This document shows, piece after piece, positions 31,960 to 37,469 of a stretch of DNA of 37,469 nucleotides; the first letter of the stretch is position 1, and each line of letters opens with the position of its first letter. Below the pieces are notes generated by a model. It did no database searches. It saw only the letters and a list, made by a program, of their open reading frames with translations, and was not told where the DNA came from. The translations under genes were made by a program, and so were the position numbers. This DNA comes from an uncultured Lachnospiraceae bacterium (GTDB lineage Bacteria; Bacillota; Clostridia; Lachnospirales; Lachnospiraceae): positions 1 through 37,469 of the forward strand of contig CATKXE010000026.1 of NCBI GenBank assembly GCA_949840465.1, written 5' to 3'.

Positions 31960-33372
31960 ATGCTTTTTAGTAGCGTGATGTTTTTGTTTATGTTTCTGCC
32001 GATTACGCTGGCAGTTTATTATCTGGCGTCCCCAGGGCTTCGGAATTTCGTGATGCTGGTTGCCAGCCTGTTTTTCTATGCATGGGGAGAGCCGGTGTAT
32101 ATCATCCTTATGTTGCTGTCCATTGTCATGAACTATTTCTGCGGACGGGACATTGAAGGGAAGCGGGGCAATAAAGCGCTCTCTAAGCGAAGCCTGATTT
32201 TTGGCATTGTGGTGAATCTCCTGGCGCTGGGATTTTTTAAATACTACGGGCTTGTGATGGAAACGGCCAATGCGCTGCTGCCTGTTGAGATTCCGTACAG
32301 AGTCCTTCCCCTGCCGATCGGGATATCGTTTTATACATTTCAGGCGCTTTCTTATATCATTGACGTATATCGGGGGGAAGTCAGGGCTCAGAAAAAATTT
32401 ATTTATTTTGCCCTGTACATTTCCATGTTCCCACAGTTGATCGCAGGTCCCATCGTCCGTTATATTGATATGGAAGAGCAGTTAAGGGAACGCAAATATG
32501 GAGTGGTAAAATTCGGGCGGGGCGCCATGTGCTTTATCAGAGGGCTGGCAAAAAAGGTGGTTCTTGCCAATTCGATCGGCGCGGTCTATGAACAGGTTAT
32601 CGCTCTCCCGGTGGGGACGGTTTCTGTGCTGACCGCGTGGATCGGGTGCGTGGCTTTCGCATTCCAGATTTATTTTGATTTCAGCGGTTACTCGGATATG
32701 GCGGTTGGATTGGGAAAGATGTTTGGATTTGAATTCCGCAGGAATTTCCACTATCCCTACGTGGCCAAAAGCGTGACGGAATTTTGGAGGAGATGGCATA
32801 TCTCCCTGGGTACATGGTTTCAGGAGTATGTGTACATCCCCCTGGGCGGCAATCGGTGCAGTGCTAAGAGGCATATCGTGAATCTGCTGGTTGTGTGGTC
32901 TTTGACCGGGTTATGGCACGGGGCGCAGTGGAATTTTCTGCTGTGGGGCCTCTATTACGGCATTCTTCTGATTTTAGAAAAATATGTGTGGGGTGCGCTG
33001 GTGGAACGGCTTCCGTCCCTGTTGCAGCATATGTATGCGTTTGTTCTGGCATTGATCGGATGGGTGTTTTTCTTTAGCTCCGATATCGGGCAGGCACAGA
33101 ATTACATAGGGATGATGTTCGGCCTGGGGGCAAACGGCCTGGCGGACCGGCAGGCGATTTATCTTTTTACGACCCACTGGCTCCTGTTTGTACTGTGTAC
33201 GGCCGGTTCTTCCGCCATGGGCTGGTCGCTCCTGTGTGCAGTGACGGAAGCCTACAGGAAAGGGCGGTCCCAGAGAGTGGCGTCCTGTATCGTATATATC
33301 GGGATGTTTTTGGTCAGCATATCCTTTTTGGTGACAGAAACATTTAATCCATTTTTATATTTCCGGTTTTAA
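31960..33372 (+). CDS. MBOAT-family O-acyltransferase (AlgI/DltB type)
   Basis: Polytopic membrane enzyme (470 aa, about 11 helices) that passes acyl groups, usually acetyl, from the cytosol to an extracellular acceptor. Motifs: GLRNFVMLVASLFFYAWGEP near the start, LPIGISFYTFQALSYIIDVYRG, FPQLIAGPIVRY, FDFSGYSDMAVGLGKMFGF, FWRRWHISLGTWFQEYVYIPLGGNR, and the catalytic His320 in SLTGLWHGAQWNF. It pairs with the DHHW gene 22 nt downstream, as in alginate-type (AlgI with AlgX/J) acetylation systems. The DHHW partner is disrupted here, which may impair the pathway. Ribosome site AGAGGA lies 10-15 nt before the ATG. Confidence 0.95.
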   Translation: MLFSSVMFLFMFLPITLAVYYLASPGLRNFVMLVASLFFYAWGEPVYIILMLLSIVMNYFCGRDIEGKRGNKALSKRSLIFGIVVNLLALGFFKYYGLVMETANALLPVEIPYRVLPLPIGISFYTFQALSYIIDVYRGEVRAQKKFIYFALYISMFPQLIAGPIVRYIDMEEQLRERKYGVVKFGRGAMCFIRGLAKKVVLANSIGAVYEQVIALPVGTVSVLTAWIGCVAFAFQIYFDFSGYSDMAVGLGKMFGFEFRRNFHYPYVAKSVTEFWRRWHISLGTWFQEYVYIPLGGNRCSAKRHIVNLLVVWSLTGLWHGAQWNFLLWGLYYGILLILEKYVWGALVERLPSLLQHMYAFVLALIGWVFFFSSDIGQAQNYIGMMFGLGANGLADRQAIYLFTTHWLLFVLCTAGSSAMGWSLLCAVTEAYRKGRSQRVASCIVYIGMFLVSISFLVTETFNPFLYFRF

Positions 33373-33394
33373 ACCGGCTTATTCGGAGAGAATT

Positions 33395-34556
33395 ATGCAG
33401 AAACGTATAAACAATCGAAGGCACCGGAGGATTGAGGGAACTGTGGGAAAGGTATTTATCCTCAGTATGATTATTTTTTTTCTGCTCAATCTGATCGTGC
33501 CGGACAAGAAGATGTCAGAGGAAGAAAACAGGATGCTTGCCGCCATGCCGAAGCTGACATGGAGCAGCCTGACATCCGGGGATTTCATGACAAAATACGA
33601 ATCTTATCTGGCGGAGCATGAAGGTGGGATTGAGCAGCCTGGGCGGGAGCAAGGAAGAAGAGGATATTCTGATCGGCAAAGATGATTATCTGATGGAGAA
33701 GATTGTTTTGCCGGATCAGGAGACTTTGAAGGAAAATATAGATGCCATCCGCCGGTTCGCCAGCCAGAACCGGGATGTGCCGATGTATATGCTGCTGGTG
33801 CCCAATGCGGCCAATGTGATGAGCCAGCGTCTTCCGTCCTTTGCTACGGTGCAGGACCAGAACCGGTCGTTTGCGCAGGTGAAGCGGGAATTGTCGGATA
33901 CGCTGGAATGGCTGGATGCGGTGGAGGCTCTGGAACGCCATGCGGATGAAAAGATTTTTTATAAGACAGACCATCACTGGACAAGCCTTGGTGCGTTCTA
34001 TACGTTCAGCGCCGTGGCGGAACAGATGGGAATCAAAGCGGATTCGGCCAGTTTTTTTGTGTCCTACCCGGTGTCCGCCACATTTAACGGCATGCTTGCC
34101 GCAAAGAGCGGGTGCAGGCTGAATGTACGGGAGGAGATCTACATCTATGTGCCCAGGGATACGGACAACGACGTGGTGGTCAACTATGTGGATGAGCAGC
34201 GCAAGACCACATCCCTCTTTGATTCATCGAAATTAAAGACAAGAGACCAGTACGCGGTGTTCTTAGGGGAGAATACTTCGGTTGTGGATATCAAGACGGT
34301 GTCGGAGAGCCAGAGGAGGCTTTTGCTGATCAAGGATTCCTATGCCAACAGCTTTGTATCCTTCTTAGCGCCTTATTTTCGGGAAATTGTACTGGTGGAT
34401 CCCAGATATTACAGCGGCACGATTGACGAAATTATGGATACATACCGTATTTCTGACGTATTATATTTATATAGCGGGAATACTTTTTTTCAGGATAACA
34501 ATCTGAGCGGGGTTCTTGGCGGCGAGCAGGAGGCAAAAAAGGCAGGGCATGAGTAA
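33395..34556 (+). pseudogene. DHHW (AlgX/AlgJ-like) acetyltransferase partner, disrupted by frameshift/deletion
   Basis: The 5' part (33395 onward; GGAGAG before the ATG) codes a basic N-terminus, a membrane helix (VFILSMIIFFLLNLIV) and the family segment SEEENRMLAAMPKLTW, FMTKYESYLAEH. It then runs into Gly/Arg nonsense and stops at 33685. The rest is in the next frame: SKEEEDILIGKDDYLMEKI, the signature TDHHW (33966-33980) and a C-terminal LLLIKDSYANSFVSFLAPYF with the catalytic-type Ser. Intact relatives have about 25-30 residues between YESY and the IxGKDGYL motif, including a conserved RD segment; here several are missing, so the break near 33615-33625 looks like a small out-of-frame deletion rather than one lost base. 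The 3' part alone (ATG 33618) lacks the membrane anchor and a proper ribosome site. Function would be polymer acetylation with the MBOAT protein. Confidence 0.75.
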
Positions 34557-35295
34557 TCAAATCGAACGGGAATTTCGGGAAAAGAGAAAGCCGCTCCGGC
34601 TGAACAAATATCTCAGCGAGGCAGGGGTGTGCTCCCGCCGGGAAGCCGACAGGCTGATCGCATCGGGCAAAGTATGGGTGGACGGGCTTCCCGGCCGGAC
34701 CGGGATGAAGATATTGCCGGGACAGGAAGTGCGTATCGGGAAGAAGGTCGTTTCCCGTCAGGAGGAGATGGTCGTACTGGCGGTGAACAAGCCTGCAGGC
34801 ATTGTATGTACCGAAGAGAGAAGGGAGCGGAACAGCATTATCCGGTTTCTGGACTATCCGGTGCGTATCACTTATGTGGGAAGGCTTGATAAGGACTCCA
34901 GGGGATTACTTTTGATGACCAACAACGGGGATATTATCAACCGGATGATGCGTGCTTATAACCGGCATGAGAAAGAGTATAAGGTGACGGTGGATAAGGC
35001 GCTTACCCCGGAATTTTTAGGACAGATGGAAAAAGGAGTGCCGATCCTGGACACCGTGACCAGGCCCTGTCTGGTGCGGCAGATAGGAAAATATACATTT
35101 TCCATTACCCTGACCCAGGGACTGAACCGCCAGATACGCAGGATGTGCGAGGCGCTTGGATACCGGGTGAAGGATCTGGTAAGGGTCCGGATCATGAATA
35201 TAGAGCTTGGTCCGTTAAAAGAAGGGGAGTACAGGAGGGTATCCGATGAAGAACTGGATGAACTGTACAGCCGGATTAAAGATTCTGTAAATTAA
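34549..35295 (+). CDS. rluF: 23S rRNA pseudouridine synthase, RluF type
   Basis: RsuA/RluB/E/F family enzyme that isomerises uridine in 23S rRNA. An S4 RNA-binding domain (LRLNKYLSEAGVCSRREADRLIASGKVWVDG) is followed by the catalytic domain with VNKPAGIVCT, the active Asp in YVGRLDKDSRGLLLMTNNGD, and LTQGLNRQIRRMCEALGYRVKDLVRVRI. The NRQIRRM and ITYVGRLDKDS forms match RluF (U2604) better than RluB. Length 248 aa. ATG 34549 overlaps the DHHW gene end by 8 nt; an in-frame upstream ATG at 34516 gives a non-conserved extension. It is translationally linked to the surface operon although its role is unrelated. Confidence 0.92.
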   Translation: MSNQIEREFREKRKPLRLNKYLSEAGVCSRREADRLIASGKVWVDGLPGRTGMKILPGQEVRIGKKVVSRQEEMVVLAVNKPAGIVCTEERRERNSIIRFLDYPVRITYVGRLDKDSRGLLLMTNNGDIINRMMRAYNRHEKEYKVTVDKALTPEFLGQMEKGVPILDTVTRPCLVRQIGKYTFSITLTQGLNRQIRRMCEALGYRVKDLVRVRIMNIELGPLKEGEYRRVSDEELDELYSRIKDSVN

Positions 35296-35319
35296 ACGAA
35301 CGGACAGAACAGGAGCAGG

Positions 35320-37281
35320 ATGGATATGGATAAGAAAAGACAGCGTATGCAGGAACTGGCAGAACTCCTTAACCGGGCCCGCCGTGCCTATGAGCAGGAA
35401 GACCGGGAGCTCATGAGCAATTATGAATATGACAGATTATATGACGAGCTGGCTGCGTTGGAGAAAGAACTGGGGATCACGCTGGCTTCCAGCCCCACGG
35501 TACAGGTGGGCTACGAGGTTTTGAGCGACCTGCCCAAGGAACGGCATGAACGTCCGATGCTGTCTCTGGACAAGACCAAGGAAGTGGCGCGCCTGCAGGA
35601 ATTTCTGGGGAATCAGGACGCAGTCATTTCCTGGAAACTGGACGGGCTGACAATCGTGCTGACCTTCCGGGACGGAACCCTGCAAAAGGCGGTAACCCGC
35701 GGAAACGGGGAGGTGGGGGAAGTGATCACCAACAATGCCAGAGTGTTTAAAAATCTCCCCCTGCACATCTCCTATAAAGGGGAACTGGTGCTGCGCGGCG
35801 AGGCCGTGATTGGATACAGGGATTTTGAGCGCATCAATGAAGAGATTGAGGATGTGGACGCCAGATACAAGAACCCGAGGAATCTGTGCAGCGGTTCGGT
35901 CCGTCAGCTCAGCAACGAGGTGACCGCACGGCGCAATGTAAAGTTTTTCGCTTTTTCCCTTGTACGTGCAGAGGACGTGGACTTTGGGAATTCCCGTTTC
36001 CGGCAGTTGGAATGGCTTTCGTCACAGGGATTTGAGGTGGTGGAGCACCATAGGGTCAATGCAGGGACCATAGAGGAGGAAGTGGGGTGGTTTGCCGGTC
36101 AGATTGAGGAAAATGATTTCCCGTCCGACGGGCTGGTGCTGGTCTATGACGATATTGCCTATGGGCAGTCGCTGGGAACCACGTCCAAATTTCCGCGGGA
36201 TTCCTTTGCATTTAAGTGGGCGGACGAGATCCGGGAGACGACTCTCCGGGAGATTGAATGGAGCCCCTCCCGTACCGGCCTGATCAATCCGGTTGCTGTC
36301 TTTGAGCCGGTGGAGCTTGAAGGCACCACGGTGAGCCGTGCCAGCGTACACAACCTGAGCATCATGGAGGACTTAGAGCTGGGAATCGGCGATACGATTC
36401 AGGTGTACAAGGCAAATATGATCATCCCTCAGATTGCGGAGAACCTGACCCGCAGCGGTATGTGCGCGGCGCCGGATTCCTGTCCGGTATGTGGAGGCAG
36501 GACGCGCATCTCCGAGGAAAATGATACAAAGACTTTGTACTGCACGAACCCGGACTGTCAGGCAAAGCAGGTGAAATCGTTTGCACTGTTTGTGAGCCGG
36601 GACGCCATGAATATCGAGGGACTGTCCGAGGCTACGCTGGAAAAGTTCATCATACAGGGATTGATCAAAGATTTTTCGGATATTTTCCATCTGGGACGCT
36701 ATGAGGAGGAAATCAAAAATCTGGAGGGTTTTGGAGAAAAGTCATTTGCCAATCTGCTGAACAGCATTGCCAATGCCAGACATACTACGCTGCCCCGTCT
36801 GGTCTACAGCCTGGGGATCGCCAATATCGGCCTTGCCAATGCAAAAGTGATCTGCAGGGCATTGGGCAATGACCCGGATCGGATTCCGGATGCAACAGAG
36901 GAGGAATTGGATGAGATACCCGGCGTGGGCGGAGTGATTGCCAGGGCTTATGTAGATTATTTTGCGCAGGAAAAGCACCGGGAACTGTACCGGAAGCTTT
37001 TGGAGGAAGTGTCTGTTCCTGCCGAAGAGGCGCCGGCAGACGGGGCGCGGTTTGCGGGAGTGAATTTTGTAATCACCGGGAGCGTGCATCATTTTGCAAA
37101 CAGAGGGGAAGTCAGGGAGCTGATAGAGAGCAAGGGCGGAAAGGTCACAGGTTCTGTTACTTCCAGGACAAATTATCTGATCAACAATGACCTGGAATCT
37201 GCCTCATCGAAAAATAAAAAGGCAAGGGAACTGGGAGTGCCCATCATATCGGAAGAGGAATTTTTAGAGATGGTGAAGTAG
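35320..37281 (+). CDS. ligA: NAD-dependent DNA ligase
   Basis: Seals nicks in replication and repair using NAD+. The Ia domain has NYEYDRLYDELAALEKELG (NAD/NMN-binding Tyr residues) and SSPTVQVGYEVL. The adenylation domain has SWKLDGLTIVL with the AMP-accepting Lys106, then TRGNGEVGE, LRGEAV and FAFKWADE-type motifs. An OB-fold and a four-Cys zinc finger follow (CPVCGGR ... CTNPDCQ). Helix-hairpin-helix repeats come next (GFGEKSFANLL, GIANIGLANAK, EIPGVGG), and a BRCT domain ends the protein (FAGVNFVITGSVHHF to the C-terminus). Length 653 aa is standard. The SSPT motif runs into VQVGYEV rather than the common QRVGG, a variant I associate with Clostridia. AGGAG 5 nt before ATG 35320. Confidence 0.97.
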   Translation: MDMDKKRQRMQELAELLNRARRAYEQEDRELMSNYEYDRLYDELAALEKELGITLASSPTVQVGYEVLSDLPKERHERPMLSLDKTKEVARLQEFLGNQDAVISWKLDGLTIVLTFRDGTLQKAVTRGNGEVGEVITNNARVFKNLPLHISYKGELVLRGEAVIGYRDFERINEEIEDVDARYKNPRNLCSGSVRQLSNEVTARRNVKFFAFSLVRAEDVDFGNSRFRQLEWLSSQGFEVVEHHRVNAGTIEEEVGWFAGQIEENDFPSDGLVLVYDDIAYGQSLGTTSKFPRDSFAFKWADEIRETTLREIEWSPSRTGLINPVAVFEPVELEGTTVSRASVHNLSIMEDLELGIGDTIQVYKANMIIPQIAENLTRSGMCAAPDSCPVCGGRTRISEENDTKTLYCTNPDCQAKQVKSFALFVSRDAMNIEGLSEATLEKFIIQGLIKDFSDIFHLGRYEEEIKNLEGFGEKSFANLLNSIANARHTTLPRLVYSLGIANIGLANAKVICRALGNDPDRIPDATEEELDEIPGVGGVIARAYVDYFAQEKHRELYRKLLEEVSVPAEEAPADGARFAGVNFVITGSVHHFANRGEVRELIESKGGKVTGSVTSRTNYLINNDLESASSKNKKARELGVPIISEEEFLEMVK

Positions 37282-37310
37282 ATTTTTTCCTCCGTTTAGA
37301 AAAAGTTCAT

Positions 37311-37339
37311 TTGAATATAAAAAGAAAATCGATTATAAT
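37311..37339 (+). promoter_or_regulatory. strong sigma-A-type promoter directed out of the window
   Basis: -35 TTGAAT (37311-37316), 17-nt AT-rich spacer, perfect -10 TATAAT (37334-37339). It lies just after ligA and points to a transcript beginning near 37346 that carries the duplicated 19-nt element below. Confidence 0.75.
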
Positions 37340-37381
37340 AAGACAGGATTTATATGGAGCTGACAGACAAATAAGTATCCC

Positions 37382-37459
37382 CCCATGGGCATCCCGTAAT
37401 GCAGGCCCCAGGGGGGGCGGACTGCGTCCGATAAAGTATACCCATGGGCATCCCGTAAT
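37382..37459. repeat. two direct copies of a 19-nt palindrome-containing element
   Basis: CCCATGGGCATCCCGTAAT occurs at 37382-37400 and 37441-37459, a 59-nt period. Each copy is preceded by ATAAGTAT or ATAAAGTAT. Each begins with the palindrome CCCATGGG and contains GGGCATCCC, able to form a small hairpin. Between them CGGAC-TGC-GTCCG can also fold. The array may continue beyond the window; no coding is evident in 37282-37469. Confidence 0.8.
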
Positions 37460-37469
37460 TCATATCCCT

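Noticed and set aside
33618..34556. DHHW 3' part as an independent intact gene
   Set aside because: It lacks a membrane anchor or signal and a properly spaced ribosome site, while the preceding fragment carries the matching N-terminus.
1..37469. CRISPR arrays, tRNA/rRNA genes, insertion sequences, prophage
   Set aside because: No array of regularly spaced repeats, no recognisable tRNA cloverleaf or rRNA sequence, and no transposase or integrase motifs were seen by eye on either strand; a covariance or HMM scan would be needed to be certain.

Overview
The window looks like a chromosomal segment from a low-to-mid GC Bacillota of class Clostridia, probably Lachnospiraceae (inference, not a database result). 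The grounds are strong AGGAGG-type ribosome sites, GTG/TTG starts, a class B sortase, DUF5721- and DUF4358-type proteins, an MBOAT/DHHW/SGNH surface acetylation set, SecA with a C-terminal SEC-C motif, and prfB with the programmed frameshift. Nearly everything is on the + strand.

Region 1 (2-21547) is a Wzx/Wzy-type surface polysaccharide locus that continues upstream of the window. In order it holds: the C-terminal half of a Wzz-like chain-length protein, its BY-kinase partner, an LCP ligase-type protein, an SPKTG wall-anchored protein with a class B sortase, the initiating phosphoglycosyltransferase, a GT8 enzyme, an FkbM methyltransferase, a large HAD-type protein, a GT4 enzyme, and a GT52-like candidate sialyltransferase. 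These are followed by a frameshifted Wzy-like polymerase, a PP-loop ATPase and a Wzx flippase. The block ends in a compact CMP-ulosonate module (16218-21547): a HAD(KdsC-like)-GmhA fusion, a NeuB-like synthase that stops before the SAF domain, a CMP-sugar synthetase, a SAM methyltransferase, a Gfo/Idh/MocA oxidoreductase and a PtmA-like SDR. With three glycosyltransferases plus the initiating enzyme, the visible genes would suffice for a repeat of about four sugars carrying an acidic, possibly unusual, ulosonic acid (inference).

Region 2 (21548-28294) is housekeeping: a promoter and a 5' leader hairpin, then secA, prfB (+1 frameshift at an in-frame TGA), hom (homoserine dehydrogenase) and an ApgM-type phosphoglycerate mutase homologue that may serve as a homoserine kinase. 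A rho-independent terminator closes it.

Region 3 (28295-30262) holds small genes: a CYTH-domain protein (-), a small membrane protein (+) and a DUF5721 protein (-), with divergent promoters and a 20-bp bidirectional terminator.

Region 4 (30163-37281) is a second operon behind a good promoter: a membrane-anchored SGNH hydrolase, a Tyr/Gly-rich DUF4358-like protein, an MBOAT acyltransferase, a DHHW protein broken by a frameshift, then rluF and ligA. The first four suggest O-acetylation of a surface polymer. The window ends with a strong promoter followed by two copies of a 19-nt repeat whose transcript or gene lies outside the window.

The points most worth following up are the ulosonate module with its fused and truncated enzymes, the linked sialyltransferase candidate, and two disrupted surface genes (wzy-like and DHHW).
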